Shown: piece after piece, positions 1 to 11,727 of the stretch
How the letters are laid out: every line of letters starts with the position of its first letter
Position numbering within the stretch: position 1 is the stretch's first letter
Assembly: GCF_009712035.1 (NCBI RefSeq)
Contig: NZ_VILB01000011.1
Coordinates: 571,281 to 635,280, forward strand
Length of the DNA stretch: 64,000 bases
Source: Anabaena sp. UHCC 0187
GTDB lineage: Bacteria; Cyanobacteriota; Cyanobacteriia; Cyanobacteriales; Nostocaceae
Reading direction: 5' to 3'
Translations under genes and position numbers: made by a program
Notes under the pieces: model-generated
Database searches by the model: none
What the model saw: only the letters and a program-made list of their open reading frames with translations
What the model was told of the DNA's origin: nothing

Positions 1-3000
1 GAGTTTCACCATTGGGACTGAAGACCACACTTGTGACCTTTTTCTGATGCCCTGTGAAGGTTTGCAATGAGTTACCCTTTAAATCCCAGAGTTTGACAGT
101 TTTATCATCACTACCAGAAGCCAGACGTTGCCCATCCGGGCTGAAAACGACACTTCTCACCCCTGCCTGATGCCCTGTGAAGGTTTGCAATGAGTTACCC
201 TTTAAATCCCAGAGTTTAACGGTTTTGTCATTACTAGCAGTAGCCAGGGTTTCACCATTCGGGCTGAAAACGACACTTCTCACCCCTGCCTGATGCCCTG
301 TGAGGGTTGGTAGTTCCTTGCCCTTTAAATCCCAGAGTTTGACGGTTTTGTCATCACTAGCAGTAGCCAAGATTTTACCATCGGGACTGAAGACGAAGGT
401 ATGGAAACCAAACTCGTCATCTTTGAAACTTTCCAGTTCCTGGCCCTTTAAATCCCAGATTTTGACGCTTTTGTCATTACTAAGAGAAGCCAGGGTTTTA
501 CCATTGGGACTGAAGATGACTCTCTTAACCGGAGCCTGATGTCTGTTAAAACTTTCTATTTCTTTACCGTTTTTTACATCCCAGATTTTGACAGTTGTGT
601 CATCACTAGCAGAAGCAAGATACTTTCCATCTGGACTGAAGACGACACTTGTAACATTTTGCTGATGTTTATTGAAACTTTGCAATTGCTTACCAGTAGT
701 TACATCCCAAAGCTTAACAGTTGTGTCATCACTACCAGAAGCAAGATACTTTCCATCTGGACTGAAGACGACACTTGTAACCTTTTGCTGATGTTTGTTC
801 AAATTTTGCATTTGTTTACCCGTGGTTATATCCCAAAGCTTAACGGTTGTGTCATTACTAGCAGAAGCAAGATACTTTCCATCATAGCTAAATGCAATAC
901 TTGTTACCTCTTGTTGATGTTTGTTGAAATTTTGCAATTGTTTACCCGTGGTTACATCCCAAAGCTTAACAGTTTTATCATTACTGGCAGAAGCAAGATA
1001 CTTTCCATCATGGCTAAATGCAATACTTGTTACCTCTTTTTGATGCCCGGTAAGAATTCGCAGTTTCTGTCCACTTTTGACATCCCAAAGGATAACAGTT
1101 TTATCATTACTGGCAGAAGCAAGATACTTTCCATCATAGCTAAATGCAATATTTTCTATTCCTTGCGTGTGTCCAAAGAGGGTTTGCATCTGCTTGCCGT
1201 TGGTTACATCCCAGAGGATGATAGTTGCATCATCACTAGCAGAGGCGATAATTTTACCATTAGGACTGAAGATCACGCTCTTAACCGAAGCCTCATGTTT
1301 GTTTAAGAGGTTACGCTCTCTTACCCCATAAATTACTTTCTGCAACGCTTTCATAACCAAGGGCTGGATTTCTTTTTTTTCTTTCAAGATATTTCCTGCC
1401 TTAATTACGGCGACAAGTGCATCTAAATCTTGATTATCCTCAAGGAGCGATAAGGAATATTGACTATTTGCTTCAGCTTGAGTGATTTCTGCTTGTTGTT
1501 TCTGATGCCAAGCCACCACCCCCAAACCAGTGCTAACAATCAAAGCCACAACTGCCCCACCAGCTACTCCCCAAGCAGTTCTAATTTCCCGACGGCGACG
1601 CGCTTCTTTTTCTTTTTCTTGGCGATGCCGTAATTCTACGCAAGCCGCAACGTAATCGGCCTCCATCTGGTTGAGAAAGCTAGTTTGTTTTGATAACACT
1701 TGGGCATCTTCTAATCTTCCCCCACGATGCACCAAATAACTTTCATCTTGTTGTTCCTTTTCCCACTCTAAAGCCGCTTGACGGATAGTTTCCCGTAACT
1801 GCAAATTGATGCGGTTTTCATCTAACCAATTCAGTAACCGATTCCAGTAGCGAATTAAAGCTTCATGGGCTACTTCTACTTCTTCCTGATTTGTAGACCC
1901 ATCTATACTTGTTACCACCAATCGCGCTCCTTCACCTGCTAACCGGTTCACCAATTCCTTAATCAGTGCTGGATCTCCACCGACAGGTACTAGTTCCTCT
2001 AACAAAACTCGTCTGCGTGTATCCCGGCGGGTTTCTCCCTGGAGGGCATTTTCATCTAAGCGGGTTAAACGAATAAATATATTTTTGACTTGATCTTGCT
2101 CTGGAGGTGACAAAGTATTATAAACATCATCAGCAGTTTGAGAAATTGCCATCCTTACGCCACCAATTGCTTCATATTCCCCAGACAGCAACCATCTGCC
2201 ATGTCGCCGCTTCCACAATTCTAATAGTGCGTGTTGGAGCAGTGGCATCGCTCCCGGTTCCCCTTGAACATCATCAAGAATTACATTGCTCAACCCGGCT
2301 TCAAAACGTAAACCCACCTGAGCAGATTGCATTTCCATCGCTTTGCGTAGTTCGGCTGTGTCCATTGGTCCAATTAGTTTTTGCCTAACTTCCATCACAT
2401 CTTTGAGATTGCGGTAGGTAGCACACTCACCCCAAAAATCTGCCCGCATGGTGATGACAACTTTTTGCTGTTGAGCAAGAGTTAAAATTTTTTGAATGAA
2501 ATTAACCCGGACAAGTTCATCTGTACAGAGGGTAAATAATTCTTCAAATTGGTCAATAATTAGAATTAGAGGTTGCCCTGGAACTTGTGAATGATGAGTT
2601 TGTAGTTGTTCCAGGGGGTTACTACTCGGTGTCATATATGACACAATTAAACCCCGCTCTTGCTTTTGGAGAGCCGGAATCAATCCTGCTAATACCACTG
2701 ATGATTTACCACTACCAGAAGCCCCTAATACAGCTAAGAAGTTATGCTCAGTCAGCTTTTCTTGTAATTGGGCAATGATTTGCTCACGCCCAAAGAAAAA
2801 CTCGCGGTTTTCCTCCCGGAAAGGGTACAAGCCCAGGAAGGGACAACGGGGATCATAAGCGGGTGGTTGTTGACCTAATGCCAGGGCGTTAAAACTAATA
2901 TCAAGTATTTCCTCACAGAAGTTATTTACCTCCTCTAATAGCTGCTCTCGTTCCTGACGGGCTTTTTTACTCAAAGCGGCCACATCTGCCCCCAAACTGG

Positions 3001-4204
3001 TTTCTAGTTTTTGGGCAGTCGTCTCAAATGTTAGTTGTAGTGTTGGCGCTCTTTGTGGGATTAATGCCTCTAAACGTTCTAAACCATCATGAATTTCGGC
3101 GTTAGTTAGTTTTCGATCCAGTTGGTCACTAAATAAGAGTCGTCCACCTAAACGGCTAAATAATGCGGGAACTGTAATGTCACCGCGCTCTGCTAGGGAA
3201 GCTGTAGCTTCATGTAAGGCGGAGTCTACTTCTCCTGATGCTTTGAGTTGTTTATAAAAGTTTTGGGCGAGTATTTCCGCTGTTTTGATGGTGACTTTTT
3301 CGGTCATGGCTACTACCGCAGGCATTCCCAAATCTCGAACTAATCTTTGCCCTAGTCCGCCTAATGATCCTTCAGCATCGGGACTGGCACTTTCGCAAGT
3401 ACAAAGAAAGGTGAGGTGCGGCAGCCCTTTAGCTCCACGCAGAGAGCGCAATCTGTCTATGAGTCGCGTTGCGGTGATTGCTTCTAGTGTATTATCAGCT
3501 TTTGACCAGTAGACAATGGTTTCACCATCATCCATAACTCTACCGTGACTGACAAAGTGCAGTAAGGTATATTGTTTTGTGCGATCGCTAAGTTGGCTAC
3601 ACAGTTCGTCTAGTGTTGGTAAACCAATTGCCCCTTCAACAGTTGCCAGGACATCACAAGGGATTTCCCCCAATGCAGACTTAACACTATGAACACTGGC
3701 TTCAACATCAAAATTGCCTAATTTATATTTTTGGGAGTTGCTGGGACTAGATACCAACACCAAAGCCCGCAAATCTCGTCGGCCAATGGCAGGAAAGCGA
3801 CGGTCAGTAATGGCAGGAATATAGAAAGAAAATGGTACTCGCTGATTGATTGCTAATAACTCCCATTCACCATCTATGGGAGCGCACAAGTTTTGCCAAT
3901 GTAAGGTTCTTAATTCTGGATCTGATGCTTCAATAAATAGCAATACTCTCAGGGCTTCCTCACTTTCCCGGAGCGCACCGACAAAGGCATCACGGACATC
4001 ATCTCGAAATAGCTTTTTCCCTATTAATGTACCGTAGTTTTTATGCTGTCCTAAAAGACTGATTAGTTGTTGAAAATTCTCAGTAGTTAGTTCGAGACTA
4101 CCTTCTGAGCGTAATGGCAGGAGTTCACCAGAACGGCTGTTTTCTACGACAATTGGCCAGTTATCCCCTGATTTGCGCTGAATGGTAATCTCAAACGTAT
4201 TCAT
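1..4204 (-). CDS. CHAT protease - STAND NTPase - WD40 repeat protein (3' end outside window)
   Basis: Open from an ATG at 4204 to the left edge, about 1401 codons, C-terminus missing. Residues ~90-350 form a CHAT (caspase-like) domain with His in LLHFVSHG (~220) and Cys in FLCTCESA (~270), so the protease dyad is present. A STAND-type NTPase follows: FGRE, Walker A GASGSGKS at 494-501, then LILIIDQFEELF. A single hydrophobic segment lies near 873-895. From ~965 onward at least ten WD40 blades with SPDGK...D.TVKLWD and a partial eleventh are visible. It is last in an operon, 21 bp after the peptidase gene, with AGGA before the ATG. The architecture resembles NLR-like sensors: WD40 as ligand surface, STAND as switch, CHAT as effector. 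Function is inferred; the target is unknown. Confidence 0.9.
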   Translation of the reverse strand, partial: MNTFEITIQRKSGDNWPIVVENSRSGELLPLRSEGSLELTTENFQQLISLLGQHKNYGTLIGKKLFRDDVRDAFVGALRESEEALRVLLFIEASDPELRTLHWQNLCAPIDGEWELLAINQRVPFSFYIPAITDRRFPAIGRRDLRALVLVSSPSNSQKYKLGNFDVEASVHSVKSALGEIPCDVLATVEGAIGLPTLDELCSQLSDRTKQYTLLHFVSHGRVMDDGETIVYWSKADNTLEAITATRLIDRLRSLRGAKGLPHLTFLCTCESASPDAEGSLGGLGQRLVRDLGMPAVVAMTEKVTIKTAEILAQNFYKQLKASGEVDSALHEATASLAERGDITVPALFSRLGGRLLFSDQLDRKLTNAEIHDGLERLEALIPQRAPTLQLTFETTAQKLETSLGADVAALSKKARQEREQLLEEVNNFCEEILDISFNALALGQQPPAYDPRCPFLGLYPFREENREFFFGREQIIAQLQEKLTEHNFLAVLGASGSGKSSVVLAGLIPALQKQERGLIVSYMTPSSNPLEQLQTHHSQVPGQPLILIIDQFEELFTLCTDELVRVNFIQKILTLAQQQKVVITMRADFWGECATYRNLKDVMEVRQKLIGPMDTAELRKAMEMQSAQVGLRFEAGLSNVILDDVQGEPGAMPLLQHALLELWKRRHGRWLLSGEYEAIGGVRMAISQTADDVYNTLSPPEQDQVKNIFIRLTRLDENALQGETRRDTRRRVLLEELVPVGGDPALIKELVNRLAGEGARLVVTSIDGSTNQEEVEVAHEALIRYWNRLLNWLDENRINLQLRETIRQAALEWEKEQQDESYLVHRGGRLEDAQVLSKQTSFLNQMEADYVAACVELRHRQEKEKEARRRREIRTAWGVAGGAVVALIVSTGLGVVAWHQKQQAEITQAEANSQYSLSLLEDNQDLDALVAVIKAGNILKEKKEIQPLVMKALQKVIYGVRERNLLNKHEASVKSVIFSPNGKIIASASDDATIILWDVTNGKQMQTLFGHTQGIENIAFSYDGKYLASASNDKTVILWDVKSGQKLRILTGHQKEVTSIAFSHDGKYLASASNDKTVKLWDVTTGKQLQNFNKHQQEVTSIAFSYDGKYLASASNDTTVKLWDITTGKQMQNLNKHQQKVTSVVFSPDGKYLASGSDDTTVKLWDVTTGKQLQSFNKHQQNVTSVVFSPDGKYLASASDDTTVKIWDVKNGKEIESFNRHQAPVKRVIFSPNGKTLASLSNDKSVKIWDLKGQELESFKDDEFGFHTFVFSPDGKILATASDDKTVKLWDLKGKELPTLTGHQAGVRSVVFSPNGETLATASNDKTVKLWDLKGNSLQTFTGHQAGVRSVVFSPDGQRLASGSDDKTVKLWDLKGNSLQTFTGHQKKVTSVVFSPNGET

Positions 4205-4225
4205 TACTTATTCCTAATTTTTTTG

Positions 4226-5908
4226 TTAACTCAGTTTTTTCAAAGCTTCCAAGAGACTCATGACACCTGAAATTGCCGCCTCAAGTTTTTCCTTCCGGTC
4301 AACAGCAGATTGATCTACAGTCTTGACTAACTGCTCTAGTGCTTGGTTCAAATTTGTCTGGGCTTGTTTGATGGCGGTAGCATCCCCAGCTTCAACCGGA
4401 GTTTCTGGGGTCGCAGATATGGTCAGATGTATTTTGTCGATCACAGGGCGATCGCCTGTATGATTGTCACCTACAACTAGCCGCACTGCCGGATCTCCGA
4501 TAATCGCATAACTGCGAGCATCGTTGTTTGCTGTCCACATTCCCGCCAAACTCTCAGGATTAGCAGTCGCACCGAATTTGATTTCTTCCAGTTCCACACT
4601 CAAATCAGAAGAAAGCTCGGCATAGCGTTCATTGAAAAATTCAACAGCCGAACCCACAGGATGACCCTCTAAGAGTCGCTTCAGGGTACTCTCAAATACT
4701 GCCAATTGCTTCCCTGTTCTCTCCCACACAAAAGAGCAACCCCAAGCTCGCTCCACATGACCAATTACAGCTAAAGCACCGCCATTGGGATGGCTCAATA
4801 ATCGCTTAGGTAACTGTGCCATAAAAGCATGGGGCGCGATTTCCAACCTTTCATTTGAGCCTTTTTTGTGGGCGAATTCATCAAGTTTGGGTGTTCCAGC
4901 CCCGTAACAGGCAAAATGAAAGGCAATTAACCCTAACAGACGAGCATCTTCCCCAACATCATCCGCAGAAAAATAAAACTCTTCTGGTATCGGTTTACCA
5001 CGCCACTGCATTGGCCCTGGCCAGTCTTGACACAATAATGCCCCTTGGTGGCGTAATTGTCGCTCATCTCCATTAGGAAAACCCATGCCATGACTAGCGG
5101 TAAATAACAGGGCAGGTGTTTCCTCACCTCCTAACAGTTTTCCCAGTCTTGCTTTCGTGGCTTCCTGGGCAATTAAAGTGTCTACAGTCCAATTCTGATC
5201 TTTTTGGTCTTCTAGCATCCATGCTGCTAGAGGTTGAATCAAATTCTTCGCACTGAGTTGAGTAGCTGCATCACCACTAGTTTGTACCCCAAAGAAACTA
5301 GCCCGGCGAGGCAAAGAAAAGCCTTGAGTTTCAGCCTGGACGACGCTGCGAGCATATTGGGCATACTCTTCTACCGTATCGAAGTAAATCCGACCCACCG
5401 CATACTGCACATCAAGTTGGTACTGAAAACGATAGGGAATGGTTTCTGGATCACCGACAATCAGCAAATAATAAGGCATTTTGTCGGGATCGGCTGGGCC
5501 TGGACCGACTCCATGACGGGACAAAAATGTATTTTTCGACTCACCAGGACGATAACCTTTGGGTCCGGTATATTCCTGATAATAGTTTTCTTGATTTTTT
5601 GTAGCTTGCTGTTGACGATGGTTTAACAGTTCTTGCAGTGCTTCCTTAATTGCTGGATCAGCATTATAGGCAAAAATAACTCCCCAACCCGTTTCTGCCA
5701 GATTTTTAGGATCTACTCCTTCTATGGGTGCAAAGTCAGGTTCTAAACCTTTGACGTGCAAATCCTTTTTTTTGAGTTCACTTAGTTCAATAGGGTCAAA
5801 CTCTTCACCTTGAGCAATTTTGGCAATTTGTTCGGCTGTTAAAGGAGGTAACAAGTATTCTCCTGAAGCCCCATTAATCCCATTCGTATATAGCTCTTCT
5901 GTTTCCAT
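4226..5908 (-). CDS. Caspase/gingipain-fold (C25-like) cysteine peptidase
   Basis: 560 aa, no signal peptide. The core has the order expected of a caspase-haemoglobinase fold: [12 protein letters not shown] near 148-159, then a strand ending in His ([11 protein letters not shown]273), then a strand ending in Cys ([13 protein letters not shown]334). This His-Cys pair is the dyad of gingipains and caspases. The C-terminus (~490-560) is Ala/Glu/Lys rich and probably helical. It lies 39 bp downstream of the hydrolase gene and 21 bp upstream of the CHAT-STAND-WD40 gene, so the three are probably cotranscribed and two of the products are predicted proteases. Family assignment is by motif only; substrate unknown. 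It could instead be a self-processing partner of the CHAT protein. Confidence 0.72.
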   Translation of the reverse strand: METEELYTNGINGASGEYLLPPLTAEQIAKIAQGEEFDPIELSELKKKDLHVKGLEPDFAPIEGVDPKNLAETGWGVIFAYNADPAIKEALQELLNHRQQQATKNQENYYQEYTGPKGYRPGESKNTFLSRHGVGPGPADPDKMPYYLLIVGDPETIPYRFQYQLDVQYAVGRIYFDTVEEYAQYARSVVQAETQGFSLPRRASFFGVQTSGDAATQLSAKNLIQPLAAWMLEDQKDQNWTVDTLIAQEATKARLGKLLGGEETPALLFTASHGMGFPNGDERQLRHQGALLCQDWPGPMQWRGKPIPEEFYFSADDVGEDARLLGLIAFHFACYGAGTPKLDEFAHKKGSNERLEIAPHAFMAQLPKRLLSHPNGGALAVIGHVERAWGCSFVWERTGKQLAVFESTLKRLLEGHPVGSAVEFFNERYAELSSDLSVELEEIKFGATANPESLAGMWTANNDARSYAIIGDPAVRLVVGDNHTGDRPVIDKIHLTISATPETPVEAGDATAIKQAQTNLNQALEQLVKTVDQSAVDRKEKLEAAISGVMSLLEALKKLS

Positions 5909-5947
5909 TTTGTTGAGATTCTATTTTTTATTTTTTGTGTGGTTTGC

Positions 5948-7321
5948 TTAACTAACTAGGGCTGCTGACCAAACAGCATGAGCTACTTCCGGTTTATCAA
6001 TGGCGTTATGTGCGCCAGTAAACAGGTCTGGCTTCGGTACAGTAATATATTTGCTACTTTCTAGGTTGTAGATTTTACCAGATTGAAAATCGTAACTTTC
6101 GGTTTGGCTCAACATATCCATGTTGGTGATATCTAATTCTTCGCCTTGGATGCCATAGACACCAATACCCCCAACACCGGGATAGGTGATTGTCGTCACA
6201 TCAAAGTTGATATCTTGTCCCCCCATCATTCCCAGTTTTCCTGCTGCTGGATAGGCATTTTTAACAGCAGTATCTTGTTGAGATTGGGTAGTAATAATCG
6301 GGCCGTTAACTTTACCTTCGGCAATAATTGGGTGAAAGTAACCAACAAGATTGTTTCTATAAGGAACTTTGGCACTATAAGACCACAGTGAGACAGCCCC
6401 CTGAATTAATGCCAGAGAATTAACAGGACGAGTCAACTTATTATTGTCTTTTGTCCCGGCGACAATGGCAGAGACAACAATAGTCCCAAAGCTATGCCCC
6501 ATTAAGTGGAATCGCACTTGCTCATCGGCTACTTGTTGCAATTTGTTTAACAAGTCAAAACCTCTGGTTTGTCCTATTTGCCGAGCCAGGTCTTTCATTT
6601 TCCAGAAAGATAACAATCTAGGAACTTGTAAAAATAAATCCGATGCGGATGCCATGATATCTTCGATGCCAAAGCTGACATCTCCAGATTGGTCTTCTAA
6701 TGCGGCTTGATATATAGTTTCCGGATCATCTAAATTCAAAGGTTCAGTTTCGCTCCACTCAGGGTTATTTTCATCTGCCCTGGTTAAGGATGCTTCTTGA
6801 ATCAATACCTGGTAAGCTGTCAGAACTTCTGGTGGTAAGTTTTCTGGTGGAGTGTCATACTCAATCCCCGCCGTAAAAATCGTTCTCAGTGCCTCTCTAG
6901 TGGCTTCCGTGTCTGAAACTGCACAGGCATAATCATCAATCAATGCATTCAATGGAGATTCTTCGGTTGTATCAAAGGAGGGAACTAGAGCATCTAAGTT
7001 TTCATTACCCCAGGGTTTACTTGGCCAATGCAGCCCAATTAATAACGGATTAAATCCCGGTCGGTGCTGTCGCATTTTTTCCAGATCAGCTTTGTTGTTG
7101 AACATAGCTGCAATCCAATTTTGGTATTGTTTTTTGGCGGCAGGAATGTCACCCATCCAACCATGACTCATGATAAAAACATCTGTAATTGGCTGACTGG
7201 GTAAAACATTTAGGAGTTCTTGGCTGAGTAAGTTGCCATTTTCTAGACGTTCTTTTCCTGTCTGATCAAAACAAATCAAAAAGTATTTTAAGGAAGTACC
7301 TGGTACTTGTTCGATAGGCAT
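5948..7321 (-). CDS. Alpha/beta-hydrolase fold protein (lipase/esterase-like)
   Basis: 457 aa, first gene of the three-gene operon. The nucleophile elbow FHLMGHSFGT puts Ser at 277, and an early strand ends in VFIMSHGWMGD (~48-57), which fits the oxyanion-loop HG motif of alpha/beta hydrolases. A large charged insertion (~105-240) separates the two, longer than in simple esterases. No signal peptide, so probably cytoplasmic. AAGGA precedes the ATG by about 7 bases. No promoter was identified in the 255-bp gap shared with divergently placed gap1. With a CHAT-STAND sensor two genes downstream, a role as a second (lipid- or ester-cleaving) effector is an inference. Confidence 0.7.
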   Translation of the reverse strand: MPIEQVPGTSLKYFLICFDQTGKERLENGNLLSQELLNVLPSQPITDVFIMSHGWMGDIPAAKKQYQNWIAAMFNNKADLEKMRQHRPGFNPLLIGLHWPSKPWGNENLDALVPSFDTTEESPLNALIDDYACAVSDTEATREALRTIFTAGIEYDTPPENLPPEVLTAYQVLIQEASLTRADENNPEWSETEPLNLDDPETIYQAALEDQSGDVSFGIEDIMASASDLFLQVPRLLSFWKMKDLARQIGQTRGFDLLNKLQQVADEQVRFHLMGHSFGTIVVSAIVAGTKDNNKLTRPVNSLALIQGAVSLWSYSAKVPYRNNLVGYFHPIIAEGKVNGPIITTQSQQDTAVKNAYPAAGKLGMMGGQDINFDVTTITYPGVGGIGVYGIQGEELDITNMDMLSQTESYDFQSGKIYNLESSKYITVPKPDLFTGAHNAIDKPEVAHAVWSAALVS

Positions 7322-7528
7322 GAGTTAATCCTTATACTATAATATTCGTTACGAATTATACTATATTAGTGGAGCAATTACAAATAATACTGCGATTTTA
7401 TTAATGATAAATATAACTGAGTATCCAATGATTACTAATAACTAATGACTAAACCTTAAAATATGCCAGTTAAATTAACTTTATGCCTTTTGCGACTGTA
7501 AGAATCAGCTAAGTCAGACTAGAATTAA

Positions 7529-8602
<1,074 letters not shown>

Positions 8603-8756
8603 GATATTAGTGATTGATAATACTCCGCATTCATTGTAAGATTATCCATCTTCTTCCTTCTTCCTTCGTGTTCTTTGCTTCTTCGTGGTTCATTTAATCC
8701 ATATTCTCCATGGGCTTAACGGGGTGTGCTACTTTACCGTTACTCCTTACATACTT

Positions 8757-10187
8757 ATGCGTCGCACTAAAATTGTTTGTACTATTGGACCTGCTACATC
8801 TTCACCTGAGAAATTAGAAGCTTTGGTGAGGGCGGGAATGAACATGGCGCGTTTGAACTTTTCTCATGGTGCTTATGAGGCTCACGCCGAGGTTTTTCAT
8901 CATCTGCGGCAGATTAGCAAAGATTTACACAAGCCCATTGCCATTATGCAGGATTTGTGTGGTCCAAAGATTCGGTTGGGGAAATTACCACCGGAAGGAC
9001 TAATGTTAGAAGCTGGGACTGAGGTAACATTTCTCCTACAAGAGAAGGGCGAAAATATTGACGAGTTACCCTTACCTCTACCCACATTATTCGCCATGAT
9101 GCGATGTGGTGAACCGATGTTAATTAATGATGGTCGGGTAAAATTAACTGTTACCAGTCGTGACGCTGATAGAATTCGCGCTCATGTGAATATTGGCGGT
9201 TTGATTTCTTCCCACAAAGGTGTGAATTTACCTGCAACTCCTTTACCTGTAAGTTCGATTACAGAAAAGGATTTAATGGATTTACGTTTTGGGATACAAT
9301 TAGGAGTAGACTGGGTTGCAGTTTCCTTTGTGCGATCGCCCCAAGACCTCGAACCCGCACGCCGCATGATTGAAGGCGCTGGCTCAAAAATTCGTCTCAT
9401 TGCCAAAATTGAACGGGCGGAAGCAGTAGAACAGCTAGATGCTATCATTGCAGCCGCTGACGGTATTATGATTGCTCGTGGGGATTTAGGGGTGGAAGTA
9501 CCTATCTATAAAGTCCCCCTGATTCAAAAAGACATTGCCCGTCGTTGTAATCAAGCTGGTAAACCTGTGATTACAGCTACTCAAATGTTAGAGTCTATGA
9601 TTAGCGCCCCCGATCCTACTCGCGCTGAAGCCACGGACGTTGCTAACTCGATTTTCGATGGTACAGATGCAGTTATGTTGTCTGGAGAAACTGCAATGGG
9701 TGACTATCCGATTGCGGCTGTCCAAATCATGCACAATATCGCCTTACAAACAGAAACAGCGCTACAAGAGGGAAATAGACATTCTTGGATTCCTGAAGCT
9801 GGTAGTCTCTCTGTCACAGAATCAGTATCTCAATCTGTCTGTCGCATTGCTTATGAAACAGGCGCTAAAGCGATTCTCTGTAATACTTCATCAGGAAGTA
9901 CAGCTAAACTGGTTTCTAAATACCGTCCCAGCACCCCAATTATTGCCCTGACTTCCGACTGTACCACTTACCGTCAATTAGCTTTATCTTGGGGTGTAGA
10001 ACCCTTACTTACTCAACCTGTTCACAATGCTGAAGAAATGTTTGTGAATGTGGTAGATACTGTTGTCGAAAGTGGTTTAGTCCAGGAAGGAGACAAGGTT
10101 GTCATTACCTCTGGTGTCCCCATTGGTCAATCTGGAACAACAAGTTTAATTAAAGTGCATTCTATTGGACAGCCAATTATGGCATGA
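8757..10187 (+). CDS. pyk: Pyruvate kinase
   Basis: 476 aa from ATG 8757, which opens directly on the conserved RRTKIVCTIGPATSS. A GTG at 8685 would add 24 residues that do not resemble the family, so the internal ATG is preferred although no clear Shine-Dalgarno precedes it. Visible motifs are MNMARLNFSHG, the substrate/Mg segment IMIARGDLGVE and TATQMLESM, plus a C-terminal allosteric domain. It converts phosphoenolpyruvate and ADP to pyruvate and ATP. It follows gap1 by about 150 bp on the same strand. Confidence 0.93.
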   Translation: MRRTKIVCTIGPATSSPEKLEALVRAGMNMARLNFSHGAYEAHAEVFHHLRQISKDLHKPIAIMQDLCGPKIRLGKLPPEGLMLEAGTEVTFLLQEKGENIDELPLPLPTLFAMMRCGEPMLINDGRVKLTVTSRDADRIRAHVNIGGLISSHKGVNLPATPLPVSSITEKDLMDLRFGIQLGVDWVAVSFVRSPQDLEPARRMIEGAGSKIRLIAKIERAEAVEQLDAIIAAADGIMIARGDLGVEVPIYKVPLIQKDIARRCNQAGKPVITATQMLESMISAPDPTRAEATDVANSIFDGTDAVMLSGETAMGDYPIAAVQIMHNIALQTETALQEGNRHSWIPEAGSLSVTESVSQSVCRIAYETGAKAILCNTSSGSTAKLVSKYRPSTPIIALTSDCTTYRQLALSWGVEPLLTQPVHNAEEMFVNVVDTVVESGLVQEGDKVVITSGVPIGQSGTTSLIKVHSIGQPIMA

Positions 10188-10326
10188 CGCATCTAAAATG
10201 GGTAGTTGGTAATGGGTCATTGGGAATTGGGGATTGGGAATTGGTAAATATTTTTACCTCTTACCTCTTGCCTTTTGCCTCTTGCCTATTCACTGACCAC
10301 TAACAACTAACAACTGACCACTGACA
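10188..10326. repeat. Heptad-type short tandem repeats between pyk and tal
   Basis: The spacer is made of imperfect 7-base units: TTGGGAA/TTGGGGA units at ~10218-10245, TTACCTC/TTGCCTC units at ~10255-10288, then CTGACCA/CTAACAA units to ~10325. These short tandemly repeated sequences are typical of Nostocales intergenic DNA. They reach to the tal ribosome-binding site but contain no reading frame. Confidence 0.75.
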
Positions 10327-10338
10327 TTGGAGTATGTT

Positions 10339-11319
10339 ATGCCTAAGAACTTACTAGAAGCACTACGGGCAGTAACCGTTGTGGTAGCAGATACCGGAGA
10401 CATCCAATCAATTGAACAGTTTAAACCTCAAGACGCTACTACCAATCCCTCACTGATTACCGCTGCGGCACAAATGCCGGAATATCAGGATATTGTTGAT
10501 CAAACTTTACTCAAAGCCAAGAAAGATGCGGGTGCTGGTGCTAGTCAAGACCAGGTAGTATCTCTGGCTTTTGACCGCTTGGCGGTATCTTTTGGATTGA
10601 AAATTTTGCAAATTATTCCCGGTCGTGTTTCTACAGAAGTAGATGCTCGGTTATCCTATGATACAGATGCAACTGTAGCTAAGGCACGGGATTTAATCGC
10701 TCAGTATAAAGCTGCTGGTATTTCTAAAGAACGGGTTTTGATTAAAATTGCCTCTACTTGGGAAGGTATCAAAGCTGGGGAAATTTTGGAAAAAGAAGGT
10801 ATTCACTGTAACTTAACTTTACTATTTGGTCTGCACCAAGCGATCGCCTGTGCGGAAGCTGGTATCACTTTGATTTCTCCTTTCGTTGGTCGAATTCTTG
10901 ACTGGTACAAAAAAGATACTGGCAAGGATAGCTACCCCGCAGCGGAAGATCCAGGTGTATTATCTGTGACTACCATTTATAACTACTATAAAAAGTTTGG
11001 TTATAAAACTGAAGTAATGGGCGCTAGTTTCCGCAATATCGGCGAAATTACAGAATTAGCTGGTTGCGATTTGCTGACTATTTCTCCAGGGTTGTTAACA
11101 GAATTGCGAAATACTGTCACCGAATTACCCCGCAAACTTGATCCCGCTAAGGTAGCAAATCTATCAATTGCCAAAATCTCTGTTGATAAAGCTACTTTTG
11201 ATCAAATGCACAATGCTGACCGCATGGCTTCTGATAAACTCGCAGAAGGTATTGATGGTTTCACCAAGGCTTTGATTTCTTTGGAAAAACTATTGGCTGA
11301 AAGATTAGCTAGTTTATAA
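10339..11319 (+). CDS. tal: Transaldolase
   Basis: 326 aa. It contains the family signature DATTNPSLI and the Schiff-base lysine segment [12 protein letters not shown]. It transfers a dihydroxyacetone unit between sedoheptulose 7-phosphate and glyceraldehyde 3-phosphate in the oxidative pentose phosphate pathway. The start is ATG 10339: the upstream TTG at 10327 lies inside the Shine-Dalgarno TTGGAG (10327-10332), six bases before the ATG. With gap1, pyk and ackA it forms a sugar-breakdown cluster, as needed for dark or heterocyst metabolism. Confidence 0.93.
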   Translation: MPKNLLEALRAVTVVVADTGDIQSIEQFKPQDATTNPSLITAAAQMPEYQDIVDQTLLKAKKDAGAGASQDQVVSLAFDRLAVSFGLKILQIIPGRVSTEVDARLSYDTDATVAKARDLIAQYKAAGISKERVLIKIASTWEGIKAGEILEKEGIHCNLTLLFGLHQAIACAEAGITLISPFVGRILDWYKKDTGKDSYPAAEDPGVLSVTTIYNYYKKFGYKTEVMGASFRNIGEITELAGCDLLTISPGLLTELRNTVTELPRKLDPAKVANLSIAKISVDKATFDQMHNADRMASDKLAEGIDGFTKALISLEKLLAERLASL

Positions 11320-11727
11320 AGTGAAAAGGTAACTGCTTAATCATTAGATAATGGGTAATTAGTAAAATTTTTACTTTTTACTAATTACCTACTAGAGCAT
11401 TTCCCAGTTTCATGAGGTACAAGAACCTCACCCCCAACCCCCTCCAATATCAAAAATTTATCCTTTTCTTCCCCCCGTTGCGGGGGGAGTGAGGGGGGTG
11501 CGATGATGCACCTCATATAATTGGAAACCGCTATCTACTTCTGGATAAGGAAAATACCGAAAACCCTTGAAGGGGTGTCCGACTCAGGAGGACACCCCTT
11601 TGCTTCAGCCAAGGGATGAAGGCTAGTTGCAGGATTTATCCTGCACTAACATTTTGTATATTTTGTATATATTGTATAATAAATGCAGGTTGAAACCAAA
11701 TCAAATTGATTATTCAAAATTGAATCA
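11320..11727. other. Gene-free spacer with hairpins, upstream of the tnpB remnant
   Basis: About 400 bp with no supported gene. It holds a C/G-run repeat (~11430-11515, CCCCCC then GGGGGG arms) bounded by ATGAGGT and ACCTCAT, a strong hairpin at 11570-11600, and a perfect small inverted repeat GCAGGAT/ATCCTGC around 11627-11643. The last two may belong to the left end of the IS605-type remnant that follows, but the boundary cannot be fixed by eye. Confidence 0.6.
11570..11600 (+). terminator. Hairpin downstream of tal, possible terminator or IS left-end structure
   Basis: AAGGGGTGTCC (11570-11580) pairs with GGACACCCCTT (11590-11600), an 11-bp stem with a 9-nt loop, followed by only a short T stretch. 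It could end the tal transcript or be an end hairpin of the adjoining IS605-type remnant. Confidence 0.4.

Noticed and set aside
300-1306. Plus-strand open frames over the first 1.3 kb
   Set aside because: They are repetitive shadows of the minus-strand WD40 blades, which have clear SPDGK and KLWD motifs.
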